In this document: positions 32,898 to 46,184 of the stretch, one piece after another | Layout: every line of letters begins with the position of its first letter | How positions within the stretch are numbered: position 1 is the stretch's first letter | Assembly (NCBI GenBank): GCA_964036315.1 | Contig: OZ038509.1 | Coordinates: 33,743,999-33,807,998, forward strand | DNA from: Acanthosepion esculentum | Taxonomy: Eukaryota; Mollusca; Cephalopoda; Sepiida; Sepiidae | DNA length: 64,000 nt | Direction: 5' to 3' | Notes under the pieces: generated by a model | Seen by the model: the letters and a program-made list of their open reading frames with translations, nothing else | Database searches by the model: none | Told to the model about the DNA's origin: nothing | Translations under genes and position numbers: made by a program

Positions 32898-34102
32898 AGT
32901 GGTTGAAAGTAAAATGTAACTCGGCATATAAAGGTTTGGACGACAACGATAATAAAAACAACAATAAAAGCAATAACATTATAATGAACGGACTAACTAA
33001 ATTTGAAGTATCAGTAAAATATTATCACTATGGTCATAATATGATGATAATGATGATGATAATACTAATGCTACTATTACTGCTACTACTACAACTATAA
33101 TAATAATAATAATAATAATAATAAAACTATCAGTCGAAATAAATAAAAGCGTATAATAATTTTAATTACTAGTGTCAAACAATTATTTGTTAAAAGTAAT
33201 GTACTATAATATAAAATAAAGTGAATAATCATAAGAACGATAATAATGATGATGATGATGATAAAAAATAATAATGCTGATAATGTTGATGATGATGATA
33301 ATGATGATGAGAATAATGATGATAATAATAATAATGATAATAATGAGGATGATAATGATAATAATAATAGTAATGATGATGATAATAAAGATGATGATTA
33401 TGATACTAATAACTATGATGATGATAATGATAATAATCATGATGATAATGATCAATAATAATAATAATAATAATAATAATGATAGGTAAGAGCATCGTGA
33501 AGGTGGAGAAGGTGAATATATTGAAGGTACCAAAAGCTAGTAATGTAAATCCGAGAAATGTACGAAGCAGCAGCTCAGGTCGTCCCTTTTATGATAGACA
33601 AACTCGAGACTATTTCCGGGGATCTTTCTGTCCTCACAAGGCGCCCTGTGGATACCTGACATTATTGGGATTGCGCGGGTTGCAGCGCTGCTTTGAACAG
33701 CCCGTGTGCTAAGGAAAGTGTTGTCTCGAAGTTACAGATACTACTACTACTACTACTACTGCTACTACTACTACTACTACTACTAATAATAATAATAATA
33801 TCAGTAGTGGGAAATGCAATTTAATCATTAAAAATATTAAAAGAAGATGGGGTTAATATCTAACTCGAAGATGAAGCATGAAGAATTGCTTTAGTAAGTG
33901 GTGCATACATCCTTAACAATATGGAGACATAGTTTTAAATCTTTTGGTTGAAAGCATAAGAAAAAAATATTCAAACATCACGCTGAGAATTAAATTAAAT
34001 GACGAGTCTATGATCATAATTTTCATCACAATGTTAGGTATTTCGTCTTTCATCAAATAATAATACTACTATTACTGCTACTACTACAACTATTCTAATA
34101 CT

Positions 34103-34163
<61 letters not shown>

Positions 34164-34259
34164 CTCTCAACTATGTTTCGTTCAAAACATTTAGGCATTT
34201 TGGAGTAACTACTGCGACGGTAAAAATATTGCGATATTGGAGACATTTGACTTAAAAAG

Positions 34260-34318
<59 letters not shown>

Positions 34319-34320
34319 TC
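32898..34320. repeat. Trinucleotide and related repeats downstream of the GPCR
   Basis: gatgataat-type repeats fill 33040-33480. (CTA/ACT)n lies at 33737-33783. (AAT)n lies at 33096-33122, 33783-33800, 34107-34160 and 34262-34317. AATAAA at about 33139-33146 could serve as the receptor's polyadenylation signal. Asp/Asn- or Ile-rich frames here are artefacts. Confidence 0.85.
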
Positions 34321-35814
34321 CTTTTCATTATCATCAAAGGTTATTTGAACCTACATTTGTGCAACGTAATCTTTACTCGCGTTATTGCTATTTACTAGGC
34401 TTAGTTTAGTACACGCCTATTATAATGGCTATTATTATGTTTAATATTAACAATAATTCTTTTCTGGTTAATATTAAGGTAATAATAATGGTTTTTGTTG
34501 TTGTTATAATCTTTATCGTTTCTGTTATTTGTTCATTGAAAATAACCGCGCTGAAATTTCTTAGGACCATTTGGTTCCAAGTTCGAGACACGTTACAAAC
34601 CCCAGCGATTTCCTCATTCGTGTGAGTGATTGGGGACAAGGAATGATCACATTCAATCAGGGACGATAAGGCGCATTCAATTTCTTCGGCCTTAGCAGAG
34701 AGCCCATTGAATACATGACACATAAGATCTCTTTACTGGCTGCTGGTTGAAGATCGCTTTCCATGCCTGTACAACATTTCGATCTTTCCGTTTTCTTTTG
34801 GTGCCAGTATAATCTTTGAAATGTTGAAAGTTGCATAAACACAAAGAGTATTGCATTTGTATGATAGCAAAATCCATTTGAATTAAATTATGTATTTGTC
34901 CTTTTGCGACTGTGTTAAATAAAAGGCCTCCTTTGTTTCTCATTTAGAAGGATTAGGGAGGCTTCTTTTACCTGAAAAAAAGAAATCTCTCGGAAAACTT
35001 TTGAAACTATAAGTTTCTTCGTTTTTATATGCCATGTCCTTTCAGGAAATGGACGATCACGACTCGCCACAGCTTCCTATTGTTGTTCTTCTGACTCTTT
35101 ACCATCCCTCTTTGCCATCCATTAACACAAACTCGTTCAATAAGTTTTTCGCTGTTTCTCCCGGCTTATTTTACCTGCAATACGATCCGTGATTGTTAAA
35201 TTCTTCAGACCGTCTTTCCTCATCATATGTCCCTGGACATTCAATTTAATTAATTATCCATCCAAATTCTGCGGAGAAAACTCAGTTTTGTACACTGCAA
35301 ATCACTACCAAGTTTGGACAAACTAATTATAATATTACCAGCAATAATAATAATAAAAAAAATGAAAAAAATTTACAAAGGAGAAAGAATTAAAAAAAAT
35401 GTAAGAATATCGATTTTTATTATTATTATTACTGATAATGACACAAATTATATTGTGAAGAAATAATAATGTTAATAAATGAAGAATGAAACATTATCCT
35501 TGCCACGGCCACTATAGTTCCTTTCTTTTCCTTAGACGAGATTTCAAAAGCCGAAACAAATAGAGGGGCTGATGTTCACATCATATATATTCAGTGTTTA
35601 CTTTCATAATATAAGGTAAACATCACACACGCACTCACAAACACACACGATATTTTCGAACAAAATATTTCATGCGAATATTTGTATATTCGTGTGTCGC
35701 CACAATATCATACTTAAATATCTATAATTATATATAGATATATGTATGCACGATAACAACATGATAAAATGTTTTGTCTTCTACAAAAAGTTGACAAATC
35801 AGTACTGAATTCGT

Positions 35815-35816
<2 letters not shown>
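34321..35816. other. No supported gene
   Basis: Mixed-composition sequence. A box-B-like ccaagttcgagacac near 34578 lacks a matching A box. No domain was found. Confidence 0.5.
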
Positions 35817-36540
<724 letters not shown>

Positions 36541-37679
36541 GTGTATGTTTGTGCGAAGTTGTTTATTAACTATGGCTGAGTGGATGTGCATTTATTTATT
36601 TACATGATGAATATATATACGCTTGTACAAAGTGGGCCTGCAAGAATATTATATATGTGTGTGTGTGTGAGAGTGCATGTGTGCGTGTGTGTTGCGTGTG
36701 TTTGTGTGTTTGCGTATATGAAAGAAAGATATATGGAAAACTAATATATATCGAAATACATTATTATTTGAATGTATGTCTTCATACGACTCAGAATTGT
36801 ATTCGACTAATTTACATGACTGAGATCCGAAAATGCTACCCAAGAGTTAAAAGAACTCGAATGAGTGCAAAATGACATTCTTAAAAGAAAATGATTCATG
36901 GTAGAATGGAATTGAATGATGTGTACAATGTCCGGCGAGACAGACAAGGTAAACCTAAATTCCTGAAAGTTTTGAATAACATGGAATAAACACTTATATG
37001 AATGACATATTTATGATTTACATATAAACCTACGCATACTATTTTGAATTTAGTCCCAGACATGATCCTTTCTTTGATGTGTTCACGCCACATATACAAT
37101 ACTGCTAGTAAGCAACATATTTACACGTTGCTTTAATGGCTAACAGTTAGGATTTTAAATATTCTCACGGCTAGACTCAGTCAGAACGTCTTGCTTGATG
37201 CTATGCCGTAAAGACAAACCCATAAAGATGTGTCAGATATTGTTATTTACAATCTATTTTTGCCCTTAATTTCGCTCCTGTCCTGAAATTTCCTTGTATG
37301 AAGAACGCACACAATTATTATTAAATTACAAAATTATTTGAAAAATGAATTCTTGAAAATATGCTGCTGATCTTTGTTTAATCCCTTTCAAAGCTTAACA
37401 AAAGTGTAAGCTGTCTGTTGGATTAAGGAAAATCCCCTCCCATGTCTAAATAACGCTGGTTTCATTGGCATCACCGACTAACATTTCTTTTGTTTCTTTT
37501 TCTTAGTTGCCACTAATTCTAGTTACTTCTTTACTTCATGTAAACCCATTAATCACTACACTAATAGTTCTAATTCTGAATGATAAAACTTGTTCGATTT
37601 CAATTTTTCCTCATGTTCTTGACAACTAACTGTTCTAACGACAACCAAAAATAAAGATCTTTTTTAAAGATATTTTTAC
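36541..37679. other. No supported gene; GT-rich at 36650-36715
   Basis: A degenerate GT repeat is followed by unremarkable AT-rich DNA. Confidence 0.5.
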
Positions 37680-38320
37680 TCCTGGGTCATTGGGTTGCGC
37701 CAGAAGATTTTTCTTGTCAGAGTTCATCTTGCACATTTCCAAATCTACTATTCGTCCGTGCATCGAATACTGCTGCCATATCTGGTCTGGTGCTCCTGCT
37801 ATTCATCTCGAGTTTCTTAACACGATCCAAAGAAGGATCTGCAATATAATAAATCCTGACTTGGCATCTCGACTTCAGTCACTTTCTCACCGACGTGACG
37901 TGGCTTCCTTCTGTCTTTTCTACAAATATTTTCACAGCAAATGCTCTGACCAGCTTCCTTCCCTGGTGCCCCGACTACATGAATTTAAGCGTGCTACTAG
38001 ATTGGCATCTAGGTCCCACCATTTTACTGTTGAGTAATTAAATTTAACCCCAACTTCTACTCCAATAGTTAATTTTCTCGTACTTCCCAGCCTGTGTAAC
38101 TCCCTTCCGTTTACTTGCTTCCCTGATAAGCACAATCTACAAAAATGTAAATGAAACGTCAATCGCCATCTTCTAACTTGAAACCCGTTCATCTTTTATC
38201 CTTTCCTCAATCCTCCTTATACTCAGTCGTTCCTCTCACTTTTACTCTCTGTAGCCCCCCCCCGTGTACTAGTGGCATTCCCGCCTTCCTCGGGGTGAAA
38301 TGATTAAAACAAATACAAAA
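37680..38320 (+). pseudogene. LINE-A reverse-transcriptase C-terminus and 3' UTR
   Basis: The frame 37690-38037 reads STIRPCIEYCCHIWSGAP, FLNTIQRRICNII and SLSHRRDVASFCLFYKYF, then ATRLASRSHHF. This is the post-RT tail of Jockey/CR1-group LINE ORF2 proteins. After a frame change it ends with CNSLPFTCFPD and a terminal NVNRHL-like motif near 38160. A 3' UTR runs to gaaatgattaaaac at about 38310. The copy is 5'-truncated, as expected of target-primed integration. Other copies lie at 7155/14718-15260, 54355-54790 and 63845-64000. The RT core itself is absent. Confidence 0.88.
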
Positions 38321-39172
38321 TTTTATTCAATCTTAGCATACTTAAACTCTTTTAATTTCTGGAATTCATGGCAAATCATCTATTTAGCTTTCTCCACACA
38401 GATTCAAATTGTGTCAGCCATTTTTGCCTGCACAAAATTGATTTCATCTTCGCTGTAAATCCTGTTTTAACTTTTCAAATGTTATTTCTGGGTATTTCCT
38501 AAACTATTTCGGATCACGTACTTCTATTCTTAATTCGATAATGGAACATTACAGGTGGACTTTTCTCAATACCAGATGTTGCGTTGCCCCCTGCCAAGGT
38601 TTCCCGGTCCTTAGTGTTTCGCATAAAGGCAGAAGCCAACGTACAATATTGGATAGTACAAAAACCTGGTCTGGTTCTTTCAATCAACACAGGAATATTT
38701 TTCACCAGTTAAACTCAACGAATAACAACAACAAAAAAGAAAGGGAGAGAGAGCATCTGCGTGTATGTGGGTTGGTGCAGGTATAGAAAGAAAGAGGGTT
38801 AAAAAGAGAAAGAGAGAGAGAGCAATGTGGAATGAAGAAAGAAAAAAAAATAACCTATTATTACAAGAAAGAAACAGTAAAGATTATTAACATTAGTTTT
38901 ATTTTTTCAATTCTATTCATATTTTGGGAAGAAGCCAAAAGTTTCCATTGGTTTATATTAACCTTTTTCTCTACTAAATATCGATTTAACAGAGCAACTT
39001 CTTTCTGAAACACGTGAAAAAGATTAAGATATTATAATTCATTTAGCTAATCGATTGTTTAAAGAGCTTTTTGAAAGGACTTTAAAAATTGATTATTAGA
39101 CCAAATAACCAAAGCATACAAGGGTAAAAGACATTGTATTATTGACTAAAATTGATGTCTATGTATATATAG

Positions 39173-39175
<3 letters not shown>
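38321..39175. other. No supported gene
   Basis: AT-rich, with a purine-rich patch at 38730-38860. Confidence 0.5.
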
Positions 39176-39248
<73 letters not shown>

Positions 39249-39278
39249 TATATGTACATATATGTATATATATGTATA

Positions 39279-39350
<72 letters not shown>
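39176..39350. repeat. (AT)n microsatellite with ATGTAC variants
   Basis: Two pure AT blocks flank several tatgtacata/tatgtata units. GT units follow to 39365. Confidence 0.95.
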
Positions 39351-39351
<1 letters not shown>

Positions 39352-39964
39352 GTGTGTGTGTTTGTCAGTCTGTAGAGGGATATATTTTGTGTCTGTAAAA
39401 TGCCATGTATTTGTGTGTGTGGGAACTGTGTATTTATTTTTGCCCCCAGTATGTATTTAATAATAGTACGTAAATGCTTCAGTCAGTTGATGTATGGATA
39501 TGTGCCTATGTTTATGAGTCTTCGAATTAATAGTATATATGTGTGCGTGTGTGTGTGTGTGCGCGCGCACGCGTGTCTGTGTGTATGTATGCGATGGAGA
39601 GAAATATTTTAAATGAGAATTCAAAAGCGAATCCAGGATTATTCAAGAGAAATTATAAGAAACTAAATGAGAACGAAGAGAGTGAATGAAAAGTTATAAA
39701 AATGGAGGGAAAATTGTAAGAAGAGACGAGGAAAAAATACAATGGAATAAATGTGGTCAGTAAAAGAAAGAACAAAGAAGAAACAAATAAAATTTGTTGT
39801 GAGAAAAGAAAGAGAAGGGAAATGAAATTGAAAGGTTAAAAGCTGTGATAGGGCTAATTTAAGAATTAATAAAATTATGTAGTAAAGAGAGAAAGGAAGA
39901 AAGAAACGTAGAAAGAAAGAAAGAAAGATGAAAAGTAAAAAGAGTGAAAGAAATTTGGAGAGAA

Positions 39965-39996
<32 letters not shown>

Positions 39997-40662
39997 AGAA
40001 AGAAGAAAGAAAGATGGAGGGCAAAAGAATGAAAAGAAAAATGGTGGGTAAAAAAAGAGTGAAAGAAAAAAAAGAAGAACGCAGGGGGAAAAGAAAGAAA
40101 GAAAGAAAGAAAGAAAGATGAAAAGTAAAAAGAGTGAAAGAAATTTGGAAAGAAAGGATTAAGAAAGAAAGAAAGAAAGAAAGAAGAAAGAAGAAAGAAA
40201 GATGGAGGGCAAAAGAATGAAAAGAAAAACGGTGAGAAAAAAGAGTGAAAGAAAAAAAAGAAGAACGCAGGGGGAAAAAAAGAAAGAATGAAAAAAGAAA
40301 GGAAACCGAAATAGAAAGAGCAAGTAATAAATGAAGAAGAAAACAAAAAGAAATAAGAAAATAAATATCAATAAATGGAGAAAGGAAAGTAATTGAAGAA
40401 ATATAAATAAAAGAAAAGACGGAATAAAATCAAATAAAAGTGAAGCAATTAAGAAAAATCAGAAGAAAGTGTTTAAAGAATAAATGAATGAAAGAAGAAA
40501 AGTTTATGGATCCACAGAAATCAGTGGACATAAAACGATGTCCAGGTGGAAGAAAGAAAAGGAACCGAAAGATAATGAAAGAAGTAAAAAGTTACACAAA
40601 TTCTGTTAAAAAAAAACAGAGAAAGGAAGAGGTGGAGAGAAAGAGAGAAAGAGAGAGAGAGA

Positions 40663-40733
<71 letters not shown>

Positions 40734-41267
40734 CAAAAGAATTAAAGAAGTGAGTGAAAGAGACACAAGGAGGGAACGAAAGGAACAATAGAAGTGAATG
40801 AGAGAAAAAGAAAGAGAATTACAGAATTAGAAATTAATAATAAAAAGAGAATGAATGAAATAGGGACTCATTTAAATGAAAGACTTAGCATAAGTGAATA
40901 AGGAAAAGATATGGAGAGGGAATGAAAAAATAGTACAAGTGAATGAGAGAAAGAAAAAAAGGTTTTGAAACAGATGTTAGGAATCAATGAACGAAAGAGA
41001 AACACGGAACAACAGAATTAAAGAATTAGAAAAAAGAATAAAAGAAAGAGACAGTAGGAAAAGAGAAAGAGTGAATTCAAGAATTAGTTGCATTTAATGT
41101 GTGTGTGTGTGTGAGAAAGAGGAACAATTAAAAGATTTTAAAGAGAATGAGGATGAGCAGGAAACATATACAGAGAGAAAGAGCGACCTTAATAATTCGT
41201 AGAAGTGAATGAGAGAATAGTAGACGTGAATGAAAGAGAGAGAAATACATAAGAAGATTTAAAAGAC
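39351..41267. repeat. Purine-rich tract with a ~190-bp tandem duplication and (GT)n
   Basis: From about 39600 the plus strand is dominated by A and G (gaaa, aagaa, gaga units). A block starting gatgaaaagtaaaaagagtg at 39927 recurs at 40117, giving a tandem duplication of about 190 bp. (GT)n lies at 40665-40728. The Phe/Ser-rich minus-strand frames are artefacts of this composition. Confidence 0.85.
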
Positions 41268-42940
41268 TAATAGAAACGAATGAGAGAGAAAGAGAGATAA
41301 AGCTAACTGGAAAATGGTAGAAACGAATGAGAGAGAAAGAGAGATAAAGCTAACTGGAAAATGGTAGAAACGAATGAGAGAGAAAGAGAGATAAAGCTAA
41401 CTGGAAAATGGTAGAAACGAATGAGAGAGAAAGAGAGATAAAGCTAACTGGAAAATGGTAGAAACGAATGAGAGAGAAAGAGAGATAAAGCTAACTGGAA
41501 AATGGTAGAAACGAATGAGAGAGAAAGAGAGATAAAGCTAACTGGAAAATGGTAGAAACGAATGAGAGAGAAAGAGAGATAAAGCTAACTGGAAAATGGT
41601 AGAAACGAATGAGAGAGAAAGAGAGATAAAGCTAACTGGAAAATGGTAGAAACGAATGAGAGAGAAAGAGAGATAAAGCTAACTGGAAAATGGTAGAAAC
41701 GAATGAGAGAGAAAGAGAGATAAAGCTAACTGGAAAATGGTAGAAACGAATGAGAGAGAAAGAGAGATAAAGCTAACTGGAAAATGGTAGAAACGAATGA
41801 GAGAGAAAGAGAGATAAAGCTAACTGGAAAATGGTAGAAACGAATGAGAGAGAAAGAGAGATAAAGCTAACTGGAAAATGGTAGAAACGAATGAGAGAGA
41901 AAGAGAGATAAAGCTAACTGGAAAATGGTAGAAACGAATGAGAGAGAAAGAGAGATAAAGCTAACTGGAAAATGGTAGAAACGAATGAGAGAGAAAGAGA
42001 GATAAAGCTAACTGGAAAATGGTAGAAACGAATGAGAGAGAAAGAGAGATAAAGCTAACTGGAAAATGGTAGAAACGAATGAGAGAGAAAGAGAGATAAA
42101 GCTAACTGGAAAATGGTAGAAACGAATGAGAGAGAAAGAGAGATAAAGCTAACTGGAAAATGGTAGAAACGAATGAGAGAGAAAGAGAGATAAAGCTAAC
42201 TGGAAAATGGTAGAAACGAATGAGAGAGAAAGAGAGATAAAGCTAACTGGAAAATGGTAGAAACGAATGAGAGAGAAAGAGAGATAAAGCTAACTGGAAA
42301 ATGGTAGAAACGAATGAGAGAGAAAGAGAGATAAAGCTAACTGGAAAATGGTAGAAACGAATGAGAGAGAAAGAGAGATAAAGCTAACTGGAAAATGGTA
42401 GAAACGAATGAGAGAGAAAGAGAGATAAAGCTAACTGGAAAATGGTAGAAACGAATGAGAGAGAAAGAGAGATAAAGCTAACTGGAAAATGGTAGAAACG
42501 AATGAGAGAGAAAGAGAGATAAAGCTAACTGGAAAATGGTAGAAACGAATGAGAGAGAAAGAGAGATAAAGCTAACTGGAAAATGGTAGAAACGAATGAG
42601 AGAGAAAGAGAGATAAAGCTAACTGGAAAATGGTAGAAACGAATGAGAGAGAAAGAGAGATAAAGCTAACTGGAAAATGGTAGAAACGAATGAGAGAGAA
42701 AGAGAGATAAAGCTAACTGGAAAATGGTAGAAACGAATGAGAGAGAAAGAGAGATAAAGCTAACTGGAAAATGGTAGAAACGAATGAGAGAGAAAGAGAG
42801 ATAAAGCTAACTGGAAAATGGTAGAAACGAATGAGAGAGAAAGAGAGATAAAGCTAACTGGAAAATGGTAGAAACGAATGAGAGAGAAAGAGAGATAAAG
42901 CTAACTGGAAAATGGTAGAAACGAATGAGAGAGAAAGAGT
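41268..42940. repeat. 47-bp minisatellite, ~35 near-identical units
   Basis: The unit begins tggtagaaacgaatgagaga and ends ctaactggaaaa. Unit starts at 41315, 41362 and 42913 are exact multiples of 47 apart, so no indel has occurred over 34 periods. By eye the units are identical apart from the first (ctaatagaaac). The period is not a multiple of three and every unit carries stops. The array ends abruptly at gagaaagagtttagaac. Confidence 0.97.
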
Positions 42941-43513
42941 TTAGAACAAAAATATAAAAGAAACAGAAAAATAAAAAACTTATCTCTTTGGTCTTCATCG
43001 ACCAAATGTCTCTCATGCAAAGCCGTTCTGTGATCTCAAGAAACCATTTTGTTGTTTTCCATTTGTAATTCTTGGCGAGGCAGTACACAAAGTTTGAGTT
43101 CCCAGTGAGAAAATGAAATAAAGAAAAAAAAAAACAAAAAAAAAACAATCAATTGAAATTACACTTTTCTTTGTTTTTCATTCATTTTGTATTTTTTTGG
43201 TTTAGATGTCATCCCCATCACTCTATGCACGGTCACTGCACAAGCACACCCCCAAACATACAGCCATCAAAACACCGACGCACGCACGAAAACAAATGCG
43301 CACACGGTCAGGCTCACACAATCATATGGATATTGCATCCTCAAACACACACGCATACATAAAGGTTCATATACATGCTCACATATTCGAGCTTAATACA
43401 TGTCCTCATTTTTCAAATTGTTTTTAGTTCACTTTTGGGGCGGGGAATAGTTCGGCATTTCCACTCATGATTTATAAAAGCAAAGAACGTAATTCATTTA
43501 TTTTCAGCTAAAA

Positions 43514-43516
<3 letters not shown>
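42941..43516. other. No supported gene
   Basis: 43200-43400 is CA-rich (cacacgcacgc-type) and gives artefact frames. A-runs occur at 43120-43146. Confidence 0.5.
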
Positions 43517-43587
<71 letters not shown>

Positions 43588-43690
43588 TTCCCAAGAGGAT
43601 AGAATCCAGGTAGAACTCAATGTCCAGGACAGAGTAAGACTATAATATAAAAGGATCAAACACTAATATTCTATGGTTATAATTTATTAC
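43517..43690. repeat. (AT)n and Family C repeat
   Basis: AT from 43517 to 43584, then aagaggatagaatccaggta and gaactcaatgtccaggac with downstream aaacactaatattctatgg. The same block follows at 59226-59320, also next to AT. Confidence 0.75.
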
Positions 43691-43714
43691 ATTGGAATCG
43701 TAATCACGATCGAA

Positions 43715-43766
43715 TTCATCAGACCTACAAATTCAAAAAGAATTTTGAATTTGTAGGTTTAATGAA
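43715..43766. repeat. 24-bp hairpin with 4-base loop
   Basis: ttcatcagacctacaaattc at the left is inverted in gaatttgtaggtttaatgaa at the right, with two mismatches and loop agaa. Confidence 0.8.
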
Positions 43767-43771
43767 TTGGA

Positions 43772-43784
43772 TCTGTCTGTTTCT

Positions 43785-43848
<64 letters not shown>

Positions 43849-43861
43849 AGAAACAGACAGA
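43772..43861. repeat. AT-cored hairpin with perfect 18-bp arms
   Basis: tctgtctgtttctcttta (43772-43789) is perfectly inverted at 43844-43861 around pure (AT)n. Confidence 0.92.
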
Positions 43862-43881
43862 CATATAGAGAGACAGATAGC

Positions 43882-44697
43882 TATAAATATAAAAGTGGAC
43901 ACTGAAGTCAACACCCAGAGGCGAAACTCTGTTTCATGCTAAACGCAATCCTTCCTCAGGCCATATGCGGTGTGTTTTTTCTCGATTATTTCTGTAGATG
44001 CATTGTCGGTAGTCTGTTGTATTATTCTAGCAGTGGTTTTGGTGGGCGATAACGGTTGTGTTTAGAATTATTCTACGTGCTAATGAGTGGTAATAATTGT
44101 GGATCCGAATGCAGTTTTTTGGCTGTTTGTATTGTTGTTAGTTAATTTTTTAAAAAATTTATTTTTGATTATTTTATTGCTGGTTGTTATTACTAAGTTT
44201 TCTTGTTTTTATCTGTGCGTATGTGGTTTATTAATTGCTTTAATATTTCCCTAGTTTATTGATTTATTTGTTTGGTTTCATTTATTTTACTTGTTTTTGT
44301 TTATTTTTATCCATTTTCGTTTATTCTTCGTTTATTATTTTCGGGAGTGTTTAATGATTTTTGTTTGGTTTGTGTTCATTTTTATTTGTTCTTCAGTTGA
44401 GATGGCCTTATCCAGTATGAGTTCAGTTATAGATGGGTAGAATTTTTTTTTATATCTAGTTTTATAAATTGGCATTTATGTTTTTGTTTTTTTTTTAAGT
44501 TGCGGGAAGTAGTCTACAGTTGTTTTTGTGTTTTTCCAATGATTTCCTTCAAACTTCTTCCTTAGTCCTGAATTAATTTTTTTCCAATTTTATTTTGCCG
44601 AGCAAAAAGAAAAGGCACACGGTCAGAAGATTAAATTTCGAATTAAATAGACTGTCGAATCTGGGTGTTGACTTCAATGTCCACTTTTATATTTACA
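43882..44697. mobile_element. ~815-bp TIR element, G/T-rich interior
   Basis: aagtggacactgaagtcaac in the left arm (43882-43917) is inverted as gttgacttcaatgtccactt in the right arm (44659-44697). The arms total about 36 bp. The interior is unusually T- and G-rich with no ORF. It resembles a non-autonomous DNA or foldback transposon. No TSD was resolved. Confidence 0.65.
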
Positions 44698-44771
44698 TAT
44701 GCTCTATCCCTGATATTGAGCACTTTAACCCATACCTTAAAACTACACACACACACACACACACACACACC

Positions 44772-44814
<43 letters not shown>

Positions 44815-45006
44815 TCCTGTAACCAAGGTTTCTACCAAGATGGCTTCATCAGGCAAAATAGTAACCATGGTTGCGGGAAGGGAAGGTCTCCGATATGTTA
44901 TATTTTAATTTGCCTTACATTTCCGTTTTATGAAAACTGTATTGAGCACTCTTTTAATTTAACCGTTCTATTGGTGAATATCACTTTTTTCCACAGTTTG
45001 AATTTA

Positions 45007-45064
<58 letters not shown>
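44698..45064. repeat. (AC)n(AT)n and (AT)n flanking ~190 bp of unique sequence
   Basis: (AC)n at 44742-44789, AT at 44790-44813 and AT at 45010-45064. The sequence between shows no gene. Confidence 0.85.
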
Positions 45065-45068
<4 letters not shown>

Positions 45069-45109
45069 AAGCCATGGATTCTTTATTTATTAACTCCACC
45101 GATTTTTGT

Positions 45110-45312
45110 TACTTTAACTTTAATTATATTGGATACGCGTATTTGAATAGACGCCCCATTTATTTATTATTATTACCAGAAGAGTGCATATTTTTCTTTA
45201 ATTAGATTTCTCTAGTATTCAAAATGGTAGTCGAAAATAAATAAATATGCTGTTTAATAAATAAACTGAGCGTCTACTCAAATATTAGTATCCAGTAGAA
45301 ATAACGTTTAAG

Positions 45313-45318
<6 letters not shown>
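45110..45318. mobile_element. Family D inverted-repeat element, ~60-bp arms
   Basis: ttactttaactttaattata starts the left arm (45110-45169). Its inverse lies at 45259-45318 (ends gtttaagtaa), with several mismatches around a spacer of about 90 bp. Both sides abut (AT)n (45010-45064 and 45319-45386). A half copy is at 18988-19095. Confidence 0.75.
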
Positions 45319-45388
<70 letters not shown>

Positions 45389-46103
45389 TATTTTTAGGCA
45401 AGAATTCATCCAAACAAGTTTCATTAAAAATAACCGTCAAGGTCTCTCTGTCCAATCTTTTATTATATTTTGCCCAATTTTCGAAAGTACTTGAACAAAA
45501 ATCTCAAAATAATAATTTCGGACAATTTAACCACAACTTCAAACACAATATTCAACATCTTATCCAAAAATTGGAAAATGTAATAAAAAATGAACTGGCA
45601 GACATTGTCGGATTTTTTTAATCAAATTTGTTTATATTATATTTACGGGGAAAAAACAACAAAAAAGCACAGTTCCGACACCAACGAATAATTAACGGTA
45701 TGGTGATTCCTAGTTCAGGATTTGGATTAGAATTACCTCACTAAAAAAAAGTTTCCCAGCAGTACCTCATGATAGTGTTCTCTAGCCCTTTGTTGGGGTT
45801 TGGTCTTGGGCCGACGGTCTTGATTCATAACGTTGACTTCTTCTTTCTCGGCCGTTGATCGCCAGTTGTTTTGTTCGGAGATTAAAAAAAAAAAGACATC
45901 AACGAAAGGGATTTTAATCTTACTAAGCAGTGGAGTCGCTCCATCACCCCCGATGAGGAGCAAGTTCCCCGAGACACGAAATAACCACGTTTTCTGAGTA
46001 TGACGTGTAAAAATTAACTTCCTGAAATTCCTTTCCATCTCTCTAACATTCCCACAGCAATTTTAACCAATCAAAAACGACTTTCTGTGTTTTCCTGTAT
46101 CTG

Positions 46104-46184
<81 letters not shown>

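Noticed and set aside
33204..33533. Ile-rich or Asp/Asn-rich proteins downstream of the GPCR
   Set aside because: They arise from gat/aat trinucleotide repeats in several frames and on both strands.
39663..40346. 227-residue Phe/Ser-rich membrane-like protein (minus)
   Set aside because: Encoded entirely by the purine-rich simple sequence; no real transmembrane architecture or codon signal.
41268..42940. CRISPR-like regular repeats
   Set aside because: Units are contiguous 47-bp direct repeats with no unique spacers, in eukaryotic DNA. It is a minisatellite.
43705..43740. Hammerhead-like ctgatgaa on the minus strand
   Set aside because: A local stem exists, but the GAAA core segment and helix III are missing.
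45733..46038. 101-residue minus-strand frame
   Set aside because: Contains a poly-Phe/Lys run and no domain; flanked by repeats. Not supportable as a gene.
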